Shown piece after piece: positions 1 to 8,251 of a DNA stretch of 64,000 nt. The notes under the pieces were generated by a model. That model ran no database searches. It saw nothing but the letters and a program-made list of their open reading frames with translations, and was not told the DNA's origin. Origin of the DNA: Corynebacterium afermentans subsp. lipophilum. GTDB lineage: Bacteria; Actinomycetota; Actinomycetes; Mycobacteriales; Mycobacteriaceae. Position numbers and translations under genes: made by a program. The stretch is from the NCBI RefSeq assembly GCF_030408375.1, contig NZ_CP046530.1, positions 1,984,001 through 2,048,000 of the forward strand, given 5' to 3'. Numbering within the stretch: position 1 is the stretch's first letter; the number at the start of each line of letters is the position of its first letter.

Positions 1-167
1 ACACAGTGTCGATCCTGGACTCCGCGACGCTGGCAGCGCATTCGGTGTCTCTGCCGGGGTCCGCGATCGGCGCCGGCGCGACGGTGGGCCCGGGCTCGCT
101 GGTCATGCGCGGCGACGAGGTGCCGGCAATGACCGTGTGGCAGGGCAACCCCGTGGAGCCGCAGTAG
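1..167 (+). CDS. C-terminal fragment of hexapeptide-repeat acyltransferase-like protein
   Basis: The open frame enters from the left edge (codons from base 3) and ends at the TAG at 165-167, giving about 54 residues. It reads as left-handed beta-helix hexapeptide repeats (AHSVSLPGSAIGAGATVGPG), followed by VWQGNPVEPQ at the end. A run of this type followed by a WxGNP motif is common at the end of trimeric acyltransferases and of corynebacterial Pls/PatB-type NRPS proteins. Which of these it belongs to cannot be told from the fragment. It converges on the minus-strand genes that follow. Confidence 0.7.
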   Translation, partial: TVSILDSATLAAHSVSLPGSAIGAGATVGPGSLVMRGDEVPAMTVWQGNPVEPQ

Positions 168-194
168 GGGTTTACGGCTCGGTTTCGTCCGCGC

Positions 195-338
195 TCAGCT
201 CCCGAAACTCATCGGTTTGCCGAACGGACTTTCTCCATCGAACAACTTCTGAAGTTTCGTCGTCGTAGCTGGCTCGTCCAGAATCTGCTGCACTTGGCGA
301 AAGTCCTCTTCGGAGAGGAAAATCTGTTTCTCTTCCAT
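195..338 (-). CDS. 47-residue TacA/DUF1778-like antitoxin tail
   Basis: This 47-residue frame starts at ATG 336-338 with a strong AGGAGG seven bases upstream, so it is probably translated. The peptide begins MEEKQIFLSEEDF and continues through QQILDEPATTTKLQKLF. That matches the C-terminal half of DUF1778 (TacA-type) antitoxins: a hydrophobic LS-E--F segment, then LD-P and L--L. The N-terminal ribbon-helix-helix DNA-binding part is absent, and no GNAT toxin follows. It sits 30 bp downstream of the 140-residue gene on the same strand, so they may form one unit. It could be a functional mini-antitoxin or a remnant. The family call rests on pattern recall only. Confidence 0.5.
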   Translation of the reverse strand: MEEKQIFLSEEDFRQVQQILDEPATTTKLQKLFDGESPFGKPMSFGS

Positions 339-368
339 CGTTGCCTCCTGTGTATGGCTGTTTCTTCG

Positions 369-791
369 TCAGTTCCATGGCCGGTCATGGTCCTTGGCTG
401 TACGGAGGTTGCCTTCCCCCAGACATACTTTCCTATCCCGGAACGGCGCAGGCGTCCTTTCAAGGTTAAAAGCAAACCTCGAACGCCTGCTTGTTGGGTA
501 AAACCACTGCAGCGGAGGTTCCTCCTGCTCCTCAAACCATTCCAGTTTCGATCCCGCGAATCGGTCGGAGTACGTCATCTCAGCTGCAGCTCTAATTAAT
601 CGATCCCAATCGGTGTCTCCAGTCGATTGTGGAGCAGAGTGCGCGAGCAAAAACTCTTCGTCTTCAGGTATATCTCGGATGTCAGAGACCACCCGTTTGA
701 GCACACGAACCGCGAAAGACGGGTCGTTCTCGGTCTGAATTTCGTTGCGCAACCAGTCCGCGAATTTGGGATACGAATAGTGCCGTTCCAC
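369..791 (-). CDS. Uncharacterised 140-residue protein, possible TA partner
   Basis: The open frame extends to a TTG at 818, but GTG 789-791 is preceded by AAGGAGG (799-805) with seven-base spacing, so translation probably starts there (VERHYSYPKFADWL). The product is acidic and lacks a signal peptide or membrane segments. A C-terminal stretch runs WFYPTSRRSRFAFNLERTP then RDRKVCLGEGNL. This resembles a small actinobacterial family often seen beside nucleotidyltransferase or antitoxin genes, but I cannot assign a function. It lies directly upstream of the TacA-like peptide. A role as partner in a two-gene toxin-antitoxin unit is an inference from gene size and order. Confidence 0.55.
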   Translation of the reverse strand: MERHYSYPKFADWLRNEIQTENDPSFAVRVLKRVVSDIRDIPEDEEFLLAHSAPQSTGDTDWDRLIRAAAEMTYSDRFAGSKLEWFEEQEEPPLQWFYPTSRRSRFAFNLERTPAPFRDRKVCLGEGNLRTAKDHDRPWN

Positions 792-859
792 AACCACACC
801 TCCTTCCACCGAGGTCAATCAACCTAATGAGCAACAGATTACTTGCTTGGGCAAGCGAA

Positions 860-893
860 GGCCCCGCTTTGCGACGAATCGCAAAGCGGGGCC
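860..893 (-). terminator. Terminator of the low-complexity membrane protein gene
   Basis: A perfect 15-bp inverted repeat (860-874 against 879-893) closes on a CGAA loop, 34 bases downstream of the stop codon at 927. There is no long T-run, but the GC-rich perfect stem is typical of terminators in this window. It probably insulates this gene from the small gene pair at 195-791. Confidence 0.75.
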
Positions 894-926
894 GACGATC
901 TCAGAGCGCTTCGGCGCTATAGGGCC

Positions 927-1811
927 CTAGACCGTCTCGCGGCGGCTGAAGGCGTAGCCCGCAGCGCCCACGATGGACAGGATCAGCAGCGCGACCAGGC
1001 CAGCGGGCAGCTCTGCCACACCGGTGGAGGCGTTCATGCCGCGCTCGCCGTTCGCTGTGGCGGCGTTGCCGGCACCGTTCGCTGCGGCGCCAGCGTTGCC
1101 AGTGCCTGCGTTACCTGCGGCCGGGGCGCCACCGTTGGCCTCGACCTGCTGGGCGATCTCCTCGCCGTGGTCCTTCTTCACCTGGTCGGACTCGGCCTTC
1201 TCCTCCGGGGAGGCAGGCTGGTCGACGCGGTTCGGGTCCTTGACCAGGTCGCCGTCCTTGTTCACGAAGTACTGCACACCGGCGATGATCAGGCCCAGGC
1301 CGGCGAGTGCACCCAGGGAGCCGAGCACGATCGCGGCAGTGTTGTCCTTGGTGGTCGGCGTGGCGGTGGCAGTGGCGGTACCGGTCGCGGTCTCCGTCGC
1401 AGTTGCCGTCGCGGTGCCGGTGGCAGTGCCCTCAGTGCCCGCGGCAGCGCCCGAGTCGCCCGCCGTTGCCGTTTCCGTGGCCGTCGCGGTGGCAGTGGCG
1501 GTTTCGGTCTCGGTCGCAGCCTGCTCATTCGTGCCCAGGGAGTTCGACGAGGCCGGCTCCGAGCCCTCCGGGGCGCCCGGAAGCAGCTGGTCGTTGGGGT
1601 TTTCCGGAGCGTTGCCGGTCGCCTGCGCGGCGCCGTCGCCAGTGCCGTTGCCGAAGATGCCCGTATCGGCATCGTTCGGGCTGTCGGTGGCCTGCTGCAC
1701 GCCGTCGTCGAGCTTCGGCGCGTTGCTCTCCTGAGCACCCGCAGTCGGGATTACGCCAGCACCAAGTGCGGCGGCGGTCGTCAGTGCGATTGCAGTCTTG
1801 TTCAAACGCAT
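927..1811 (-). CDS. Secreted or membrane-anchored Ala/Thr/Glu low-complexity protein
   Basis: Start ATG 1811 has AAGGAG six bases upstream; an earlier in-frame start would give five more residues and leave no room for this site. Residues 1-26 form a signal peptide ending TAGAQ. The middle is a long Thr-Ala-Glu repeat region (TETATATATATE type), followed by a hydrophobic segment (IVLGSLGALAGLGLIIAG), an Ala/Gly/Asn-rich linker and a second hydrophobic segment before a terminal SRRETV. The ELPAGL sequence before the last segment looks like a degenerate sorting signal without Thr-Gly. The downstream neighbour in genome order is a sortase on the same strand. The role is unknown; a surface stalk is likely. 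Confidence 0.75.
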   Translation of the reverse strand: MRLNKTAIALTTAAALGAGVIPTAGAQESNAPKLDDGVQQATDSPNDADTGIFGNGTGDGAAQATGNAPENPNDQLLPGAPEGSEPASSNSLGTNEQAATETETATATATATETATAGDSGAAAGTEGTATGTATATATETATGTATATATPTTKDNTAAIVLGSLGALAGLGLIIAGVQYFVNKDGDLVKDPNRVDQPASPEEKAESDQVKKDHGEEIAQQVEANGGAPAAGNAGTGNAGAAANGAGNAATANGERGMNASTGVAELPAGLVALLILSIVGAAGYAFSRRETV

Positions 1812-1946
1812 TGTCTGCTCCTTCACTTTCGGTTGTTCATCCCACCCGCCTAGTGCATCGGCCAGGTGGCGGGGTTACGTTACAACCGGCCCCTCTACAT
1901 CCCCTGTCAGAACGGTACGAAATGCCCGCAGATAAGGGGCGGAAAA

Positions 1947-2654
1947 TTATCCCCGGGGGATGGCGGGGGCGGGCTCCGCGGAGCCGTCGATAGGCCCGGC
2001 GACTCCTGCAAACTGCCAGCCCACAACCGCATTTCGCACCGACTGCTGGTAGAACGGCGGCTGGATGCAACTGATTGTCAGCAACCTGCCAGGGGTGGGG
2101 CCTTCACCCCAGATGGAGGTGTCGCTACTGAGTGACGCTTTCACCGGGTCGTGGAAGTCCGTCGCCGTGTACTTCAGCCACGCCTCGCCGGACGCCTCGG
2201 TGCGCAGGTACAGCACGTCGCCGGCGCGGACGGTGTGGTGGTCGGCGGAGCCGTCGTAAAGCTTGTCGAAGACTGCCTCCACCCCGGAACCCGTATGCCC
2301 CGCGATGACCACAATGTCCTCGGCCTGCGAGCCCGGCAACGCATACGGGCGGTCGGGTGAGGTGTACGCGCACGCGAGGTCCAGCGTGGCCGGGTCGATG
2401 GTGCCGTCGTGCGCGCGGCAATCGTTCGGCTCGAATCCTGCGACCAGGCCAATCGCAGGGACGTACATCTCCAGCGGGCGGCTGTCCGCGATGTACGGCG
2501 CCTCCTGCTGCGGCGCCGGCGCTTCGGCGGTGGGAGGCTCGGGCGCGGGCTCGTCGCCGGGCTGGTCGTTGCCGGTCCACCACAGGTATACGAGGGCCAG
2601 CAGCGTAACGACGACCAAAGGTCCTATCACGGACCGCCCAGAATGTGATGTCAC
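1947..2654 (-). CDS. Sortase, class F/E-like
   Basis: The 235-residue protein starts at GTG 2654, with GGAAGGAG six bases upstream. An N-terminal membrane anchor (about residues 9-26) leads to a Pro/Glu/Ala-rich linker and a sortase fold. Visible catalytic residues are His120 in VVIAGHTG, Cys196 in LLTISC and Arg207 in QQSVRNAV. The short catalytic domain and single N-terminal anchor fit actinobacterial class F or E sortases, not the class C pilin polymerase at 5953-6810. It may anchor LPxTG-like proteins to peptidoglycan, including pili built by the island to the right, but no substrate is coded beside it apart from the degenerate LPAGL protein. Confidence 0.88.
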   Translation of the reverse strand: MTSHSGRSVIGPLVVVTLLALVYLWWTGNDQPGDEPAPEPPTAEAPAPQQEAPYIADSRPLEMYVPAIGLVAGFEPNDCRAHDGTIDPATLDLACAYTSPDRPYALPGSQAEDIVVIAGHTGSGVEAVFDKLYDGSADHHTVRAGDVLYLRTEASGEAWLKYTATDFHDPVKASLSSDTSIWGEGPTPGRLLTISCIQPPFYQQSVRNAVVGWQFAGVAGPIDGSAEPAPAIPRG

Positions 2655-2722
2655 GGCGTACTCCTTCCCAGTTCAATGACGCGATAGTAGTCCTGCTGGG
2701 CACCAAGACAATTTTCGGCGTT

Positions 2723-3484
2723 CTAGAGCTTCGGCGGCGGGAGCATCGGCTTCAAAGGATCAGGAACTCCGATTTCGCCTTGAGGGCGTAGTCTCCGGAT
2801 TTCGGTTAATACCGCTTGCCAGTGGCGGTCAGAAAGCGGTCCCCAATTCTCCATGTGACTGAGGTAGTCGCTGGAGAGCACGAAATTGATCGCCTTGCGC
2901 TCCGACTTGGTGAGATTGCGCTTCGGCTCAGTGACTGATGCGCAAGCGAGAAGCGCTAGGGAGTCTTGCACGTGCCGCTCACGGTTGACGTCCGGCTGGC
3001 GTAGTGCCCACCCTTTGATTGCTAGAGCGGACCAGACATTGGGGATACGGACGCTCCGGCCCTCGCCCACATTTACCTCAAGAATCTCTTTTTGCTTGCC
3101 GTCCGAATATCGCCCCAGAGCGGACTTTGACCCCGGGCACTTTACGACGCGAAACCCCAACCACCGATCAGGCGTGAGGTCACTGTCTTTCCCCATAACA
3201 TCGATGACGAAACCGTTTTCCCGTTCGAAGCGATGGAGGGCCCCACTGCTATGCAACTGCTCGATTCTTTCGAAACCGTTCTTTTCAAGGCATGCCGCAA
3301 CTCCGATGAGTGTCGATTCGTTAACCGGATCCACGACAATATCCACGTCGGATGTGGGGCGCTCGTAGGTGACCTCCCCTAAAACGCAGTGCACCTGGGT
3401 CATCGCCCCTCCGACTAACAACCAATCTTGTCCGTCGAGGATTTCAGCAGCTTCGGCCACGTGCTGGAAAATATTCGCTGCCAT
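2723..3484 (-). CDS. Nucleotidyltransferase-fold protein, toxin-like
   Basis: This 253-residue protein carries a nucleotidyltransferase signature near the N-terminus: LLVGGAMTQVH, then TSDVDIVVD about 25 residues later. That pattern is typical of DUF6036/AbiEii-like minimal nucleotidyltransferases. No signal peptide is present. Its ATG (3482-3484) lies two bases after the stop of the upstream gene at 3487, so the two are translationally coupled. The arrangement of a small upstream gene and an NTase downstream resembles type IV toxin-antitoxin operons. The toxin role is inferred. The nucleotide-binding fold is well supported; the substrate is unknown. Confidence 0.75.
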   Translation of the reverse strand: MAANIFQHVAEAAEILDGQDWLLVGGAMTQVHCVLGEVTYERPTSDVDIVVDPVNESTLIGVAACLEKNGFERIEQLHSSGALHRFERENGFVIDVMGKDSDLTPDRWLGFRVVKCPGSKSALGRYSDGKQKEILEVNVGEGRSVRIPNVWSALAIKGWALRQPDVNRERHVQDSLALLACASVTEPKRNLTKSERKAINFVLSSDYLSHMENWGPLSDRHWQAVLTEIRRLRPQGEIGVPDPLKPMLPPPKL

Positions 3485-3486
3485 TG

Positions 3487-3993
3487 TTAAGCAGCAGTAT
3501 TGGAGGCTGAAGCGAGGTGAGTCCGAATCGCGGTCTGAACGCGTGCATCTCCAAGCATGTAGGCATCCGCAAGAGCCTGGATTTCGCTGGTGTCCTCCTC
3601 CCGGATGAGAAAACCGAGAGAGCTAACTTGATCAGACAGTTCGGTAATTCCAGCGGAATAAAGCGCCCCGATATCAGACACCTGGTAAAACTGCCGTCCC
3701 CCAGGCACGATTCCGAATCTCTCGCTACCCAACAGCCCCATTCCAGCTTGCACAAATTGCGCGCAGGGCACGTGGGTCATTCCGGTGAACACGAGGTCGC
3801 GGCCGAGGAAGGTCGCCGAAGCACCGAACAAAGCCTCGAACTCGTCCGATACATAACGCGACATCGCTTGGGCTAAAAGGTGGTTGACCGTTCCGTTCGC
3901 ATCTAGCGCAACCAACCCTTTATCTACGATGCCTTGCAGCAGCGACGCATCCACGCGATATCCAGATGCGGCTTGTTCGATGGTAAGTCTCAC
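3487..3993 (-). CDS. Partner of the nucleotidyltransferase, possible antitoxin
   Basis: The frame is open from 4023, but GTG 3993 follows a strong GGAGGAGGA, giving 168 residues starting VRLTIEQAASGYRVD. The N-terminal part (TIEQAASGYRVDASLLQGIVDKGLV) looks like a helix-turn-helix or MerR-like wing, which suits an autoregulating antitoxin. The rest has no motif I recognise. It ends two bases before the NTase start, so the pair is one operon. Function is inferred from context only. Confidence 0.6.
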   Translation of the reverse strand: MRLTIEQAASGYRVDASLLQGIVDKGLVALDANGTVNHLLAQAMSRYVSDEFEALFGASATFLGRDLVFTGMTHVPCAQFVQAGMGLLGSERFGIVPGGRQFYQVSDIGALYSAGITELSDQVSSLGFLIREEDTSEIQALADAYMLGDARVQTAIRTHLASASNTAA

Positions 3994-4107
3994 GGAACTC
4001 CTCCTCCCTATAGCCCAGTTCAACTAAGTGTGAGCATATGCCGTCGATTCGGGCATTGCTACCCCGGACAGTTCCGTCGAAACGCGCGCGTGTCTTCTAA
4101 CTCAGCG

Positions 4108-5892
4108 CTACCGGAGCCCCGCGATCGGAGCCGGCAGCAACCCGCGCAACTGGTCACCAAACTGCGAGGCGATAAACGCGAAGGCCCCGCCGAGCGCCGC
4201 GACGATGCCGATGACCAGGGCGGCTTTCGCGCCGGCAGAGGATCCCTCCGCCGAAGCAGAATCAGCATCTGTCTCCGGGGTGGGTTCTGCCGGGGGCTGC
4301 ACCGGAGGCGTCGATAGGCGGTGCTGCTTGGCAAAGTCCTGGAACTTAATCAGCTTCGCCTCGCCGTCGGGGTTGAGCAGGCTGTGGCCGTCCTTGAAGT
4401 CCCAGGCCTCGACGCGCATGCGATCGTCGTAGACCTTCACGCGCAGGCCGGTGGCGGCGTTGTCATCCACGATCTCCTCGTCGTGGTCGCCGTCCGGCAG
4501 GTACTCGTTGAGGATCGCGCCGGTGTTCACTACGGGGAAGCCGATGGCGCCTTGCGGGGTGCCGTCGTAACGCCTGGTGCCCCACCAGTTGTTTTGCTTC
4601 AGCGAGGAGTGCGAGTGGCTGGTGAACGCGACGATGTCGTTGTACTTGGACAGCACGTCGGAGATGGCCTGCTCGTCCTCGAAATCGTTCTGATACCAGG
4701 CGGAATGGCTCATGGACACCGTCCCAGGCAGCAGCGGGTGCGTGAACACCAGCGCGGTCACGCCCTGCTTATCCCAGTGCGCGAGGCGCTCATCCAGCCA
4801 CTTCAGCTGCTCGGCGGAGATGCGCTGGAACGGCTCCTTGCCGCCGCGGTCGACGTCCGAGTAGTACTCCGTGTTGATGGAGATCAGCGGGGTGCCGTCC
4901 ACCACCACCTCGTTCCACGGCTTGTCCTGCCCGGAGTATTTGAGGAAGCGCTGCATGTGCACCTCCGAGGTTTCCTTGCCGTACATCTCGTGGTTGCCGA
5001 TGGTCCACAGCTCCACACCCGAATCATGCGGGACCTCCTTGCGCGCGGCGAGGAACTTGTCCCACTGCTCCTGGCTGCCGTTATCCACCAAGTCGCCGTT
5101 GATCACCAGCGCGCTCGCCTTCTCAGGCATGGCGTTGAGGCGCCGGACGGCCAGCTTGAAGTCCTCCGGGTCGTCTTGCGTATCGGAGATGACGTCGATG
5201 ACGGTGTTCGGCGTCTCCGCGGCCTGGGTGAACGGCGCGCGTACCGCGACGTTGTCCACGGCCCACCAGTAGTCGTCGTTGCCGCCGAGGTAGCTAAACG
5301 TCACCTGCATCGTCTTCGCGCCTTCCGGCACGTCGAGCTCGAAGTACTCGTGGGAGGAGTAGCGATCGCTAGTTAGCCTATCGACGACCTCCGGTTCCCC
5401 ACCATCGAACCCCACCGCAACCAGTGCGGTTTGACCCTTCTTGCCCTGCCGGTAGTGCTGATCGAACTCGAGGGCGACCTTGTCTTGGCCTGCGATGTCG
5501 ATCGGCTCGGTGGTCATGCGCGCGTCCATGGAGTCGCGCTCGGCGAGGCGCTGTTGCTTCGAATCGATGATGGCGAACTGGTCGTGCCCCTGGGTGAAAA
5601 AGTGCCGCTCGTCGGTGCCGGCGGCCCAGGTCCAGTGGCGCACATCCGAGATGGTCCAGCCGTTCCAGCGCGCCTCCCCGGAGGTCACGCCCTCAACGTC
5701 TTGCGACCAGCCCTCAGGCAGGTCGTGCGTGAAGTGGGCGGGGTTGTCCACCCCGTCGAAGCTCTGGAAGTACAGGTACGGACGAGTGGATTCGGGGAAC
5801 GCCTCCGGCTGGGCGGCGTTCGCGGGAACGGCGGTGGTGGCGGTGGCGAGGAGGGCAGCGGTGGTGGCGGCGAGTGCGCGGCGGGACATCAT
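4108..5892 (-). CDS. Membrane-tethered secreted metallophosphoesterase
   Basis: The 594-residue product has a signal peptide (MSRRALAATTAALLATATTA, cut after NAA), then a jelly-roll-like N-terminal domain (PYLYFQSFDG, WTISDV). A calcineurin-type phosphoesterase follows with all metal-binding blocks: DVISDTQ near residue 235, INGDLVDNG, IGNHEMYG, FTHPLLPG and a terminal SHSHSS in place of the usual GHxH. A Pro/Thr/Asp/Ser-rich linker and one hydrophobic segment (AALVIGIVAALGGAFAFIA) tether it to the membrane. Two ATGs stand in tandem (5892, 5889), and neither has a clear ribosome site. It lies downstream of the class C sortase on the same strand, 60 bp away, so it may be the last gene of the surface operon. 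The substrate is unknown. Confidence 0.85.
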   Translation of the reverse strand: MMSRRALAATTAALLATATTAVPANAAQPEAFPESTRPYLYFQSFDGVDNPAHFTHDLPEGWSQDVEGVTSGEARWNGWTISDVRHWTWAAGTDERHFFTQGHDQFAIIDSKQQRLAERDSMDARMTTEPIDIAGQDKVALEFDQHYRQGKKGQTALVAVGFDGGEPEVVDRLTSDRYSSHEYFELDVPEGAKTMQVTFSYLGGNDDYWWAVDNVAVRAPFTQAAETPNTVIDVISDTQDDPEDFKLAVRRLNAMPEKASALVINGDLVDNGSQEQWDKFLAARKEVPHDSGVELWTIGNHEMYGKETSEVHMQRFLKYSGQDKPWNEVVVDGTPLISINTEYYSDVDRGGKEPFQRISAEQLKWLDERLAHWDKQGVTALVFTHPLLPGTVSMSHSAWYQNDFEDEQAISDVLSKYNDIVAFTSHSHSSLKQNNWWGTRRYDGTPQGAIGFPVVNTGAILNEYLPDGDHDEEIVDDNAATGLRVKVYDDRMRVEAWDFKDGHSLLNPDGEAKLIKFQDFAKQHRLSTPPVQPPAEPTPETDADSASAEGSSAGAKAALVIGIVAALGGAFAFIASQFGDQLRGLLPAPIAGLR

Positions 5893-5952
5893 GCGTCAAA
5901 AATTAGCGCCACCTGAGAGATCCCGCAGCGCGAACTCGACCCGGGCAGTTGC

Positions 5953-6810
5953 CTAGCTACCGATCGGGCCGCGTCCGCGTTGATTCTTCCGCCGGTCCCG
6001 CCAGCGTTTCCACAGGATCAGCAGGAGCACCAGTAGGATGAGCACGAGCACCGCGATCATCCACCAGGACCATACGAAGGCGTCCACGGTGGGCTCCGGG
6101 GTGTCCGGGTCCAGGGGCGCGCGCTCGGCGTGCACAAGCAGACGGTCGGTGTTGAGCCCGTACGGGGTACAGGTGATCAGCGTGATCTTGTCTTTGCCGG
6201 GCTCGTAGGTCACGGCGTCGTAGTCGTCGGGTTTGACCACCTCGCGCGAGGTCATGCGGTAGCGCAGGCGCTGCCCCATTACGTCGATGAAGATGTCGTC
6301 GCCGGGCTTGAGCATGGGCAGCTGATCGAACATCGCTGCATTGACCATGCCGGTGTGCGCGGAGATCACCGCGTTGGTGCCGTCGCCACCGACGGGCAGG
6401 GTGGAGCCGTACATGTGGCCGGCGCCGTCGTAAAGCACGTCCGCCCTGGTGGTGTGGTACACGGGCAAGTCCACATTGATGCGCGGGATGCGCACGCGTG
6501 CCATCACGTGGTAGCTCTCCGGCAGGGTCAGCTGGGACATGTAGTCATCGAAGCCGGGGTCCTCGTCACGCGGGGCGCGCGCGTGGGGGCCAGCAGCCAG
6601 CAGCCGGTCGTTGTATTCGTGGGCGCGGGCGAGCTCGCGGGCCTTGGTGTCGTCGCTGAGCTCCTGCACCGCGCCCGCGTACTCTTCGTTCTGCTTGATC
6701 TGCCGGTACTGCGCGGACAGCGTGGACGCGATCGGGTACAGCAGCAGCAGCGCCCCCAGGATCAGCACGATCCAGGAGACGGCGTTGCTGCGCTTACTCT
6801 TCTTCGCCAT
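5953..6810 (-). CDS. Class C sortase (pilin polymerase)
   Basis: This 285-residue sortase has an N-terminal membrane segment (about 12-30), a lid with the DPG motif (RDEDPGFDDY, about 82-90), catalytic His152 in ISAHTGM, Cys214 in TLITCTPYG and Arg223 in NTDRLLVH, and a C-terminal membrane segment. These are the hallmarks of class C sortases, which cleave pilin sorting signals and join them to the Lys of the next pilin. Its start overlaps the end of the minor pilin gene by 17 bp, so the two are co-translated. Equivalent to SrtA/SrtB/SrtD-type pilus sortases of C. diphtheriae; the exact one cannot be assigned. Confidence 0.93.
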   Translation of the reverse strand: MAKKSKRSNAVSWIVLILGALLLLYPIASTLSAQYRQIKQNEEYAGAVQELSDDTKARELARAHEYNDRLLAAGPHARAPRDEDPGFDDYMSQLTLPESYHVMARVRIPRINVDLPVYHTTRADVLYDGAGHMYGSTLPVGGDGTNAVISAHTGMVNAAMFDQLPMLKPGDDIFIDVMGQRLRYRMTSREVVKPDDYDAVTYEPGKDKITLITCTPYGLNTDRLLVHAERAPLDPDTPEPTVDAFVWSWWMIAVLVLILLVLLLILWKRWRDRRKNQRGRGPIGS

Positions 6811-8212
6811 TGCGCCTGCGCAAGATGAGTCCGAGGATGATCAGCAGCAGCGCCACGCCCGTGATGCCGATGACGCCCGCACCGGTGTACGCGAGGTTGC
6901 CAACACGCTCGCCTATCGACGGCGTCCCGTCCCCCTCACCTTCCCTCACCACGGTTTCAGTCACAGTGGACGTGGACCCGTCCGCCCGGGTGGTCTCCCG
7001 GGTGACCACCTCGGTGACTGTCGCTTCGGAGGGGGCGGCGCTGGTCTGGGTTTGGGTTTCGGTCTCGGTCTCGGTGCTTCGCTGGTCGTCGTCGGTGACG
7101 GTCGTGGTTGCGGCGGCTGCGTCGAAGCACTTGCCGCGCTGGACCACGTTGATGTGGTTGACGTGCTCGACGGTCACGGGCGCGCGGGTGGCGTCCATGC
7201 CGTCCGCCGTCAGCGTCGCGGTGGCTTCGAGGTCCCCGAGCGTGGCGTTGCGCACCGGGCCGCTGCCCCACGGCTTCTTCTCGTTCGCCTTCGCAGGCAC
7301 CCAGGTTTCCACCGTGGTGGCCGGATCCAGCGATTTCGCGCGGGCAAGCTTGGCCAGGCCAGCGCTGGTCAGGGTGAAGGTCGCCTCGTCGTTGCCGTGC
7401 TGCTGCTCGTCGTAGTCCTCGCCGCGCTTCAGCTCGGTGCTCTCGCCCGCGCCGTGGATGGTCAGGCGCGGGGCCTGCAGCTTGGTCACCGGCTGGTCCT
7501 TGCGCGCCGTGCCCGGCACCTGCTTCGAGGTGGTCGCCGACGCCGCGTCGAAGCGGAGCACCTGCTCGCCTCGCGCCACCACGCTGCGGGGCCCGTCGTT
7601 GTCCCACTGCACGGTGTGACCGCGCGAGAACTCCAAGGTCAGCGCGTACTTGTTCAGCGTGCCGTCGGTGGACAGGTTGGGCACGGTGGAGACGAAGTCG
7701 TATTCCACGTACGTCCCCGGTGCGGCGGCGTCGCGCCACTCCGGAGTGTTGCACGCCGTCAGCGGGTCCACGCTGATCCCCAGCTCCTGCGCCTTCGGCG
7801 ACACCACCTGCGCCGGCTTGTCCGGGGTCACCGCCACCACAAACGGGGCGTAGGACACGCGCGCGTCCTGCGTATCCGGGTTGTCCGCCACCCGCACCAG
7901 GTACACGCCGGTATCCAGACCCGTGAAGGTGGCGGTGCCGTTCGAGGTCGTTCTGGTGCCCACCTTGTACAGGCGCTCGGGTTGGTCGCGGGTGATCGCC
8001 GGGATGTCCAGGGCTTGGAGGGTATCGGGGGTGGGCCGGAGGTCGTCGATAAGCAAGAGCTCGACGTCGCGGTCCCCGATGCGCGCGAACCAGTCCGCGC
8101 CGACGCTTTCGCGGAGATCGACCCGGAGGTCGGCGGCGGATGCGGCGGGCGCGCAGGCAAGGAAGGCAGCGGCGAGCGCGACGGCAAGCCTGGGTGCCCT
8201 GCGTGAGTGCAT
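6794..8212 (-). CDS. LAYTG-anchored minor pilin-like surface protein
   Basis: ATG 8212 was chosen because AAGGAAGGAC lies just upstream and a signal peptide follows at once (MHSRRAPRLAVALAAAFLAC, ending ASAADL); an open frame to 8305 would run through palindromic element A. The 472-residue protein contains a beta-rich, Cna-B-like stretch near the N-terminus (GTATFTGLDTGVYLVRV), one Cys pair candidate (TACNTPEW, RGKCFD), a Thr/Glu-rich stalk (TETETETQTQ) and a C-terminal sorting signal LAYTG, a hydrophobic segment and RRRNGEEE. By position between the major pilin and the class C sortase it is the probable minor or base pilin. Confidence 0.85.
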   Translation of the reverse strand: MHSRRAPRLAVALAAAFLACAPAASAADLRVDLRESVGADWFARIGDRDVELLLIDDLRPTPDTLQALDIPAITRDQPERLYKVGTRTTSNGTATFTGLDTGVYLVRVADNPDTQDARVSYAPFVVAVTPDKPAQVVSPKAQELGISVDPLTACNTPEWRDAAAPGTYVEYDFVSTVPNLSTDGTLNKYALTLEFSRGHTVQWDNDGPRSVVARGEQVLRFDAASATTSKQVPGTARKDQPVTKLQAPRLTIHGAGESTELKRGEDYDEQQHGNDEATFTLTSAGLAKLARAKSLDPATTVETWVPAKANEKKPWGSGPVRNATLGDLEATATLTADGMDATRAPVTVEHVNHINVVQRGKCFDAAAATTTVTDDDQRSTETETETQTQTSAAPSEATVTEVVTRETTRADGSTSTVTETVVREGEGDGTPSIGERVGNLAYTGAGVIGITGVALLLIILGLILRRRNGEEE

Positions 8213-8251
8213 GGTGTCCTTCCTTGTCGTGGTGGGGGCTTGCGTGGGCCA

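Noticed and set aside
1300..1540. DNA tandem repeat
   Set aside because: The repeats (GCGGTGGCAGTGGC type) encode the Thr-Ala-Glu low-complexity stalk of the protein at 927-1811 and need no separate explanation. The same applies to the Ser/Thr stalk at 31740-32090 and the DPNAQ repeat at 29660-29700.
4310..4320. Insertion sequence ends or attachment sites near the surface islands
   Set aside because: No transposase or integrase genes are present in the window, and the short repeats found are the dispersed 11-mer or the compound palindromes.
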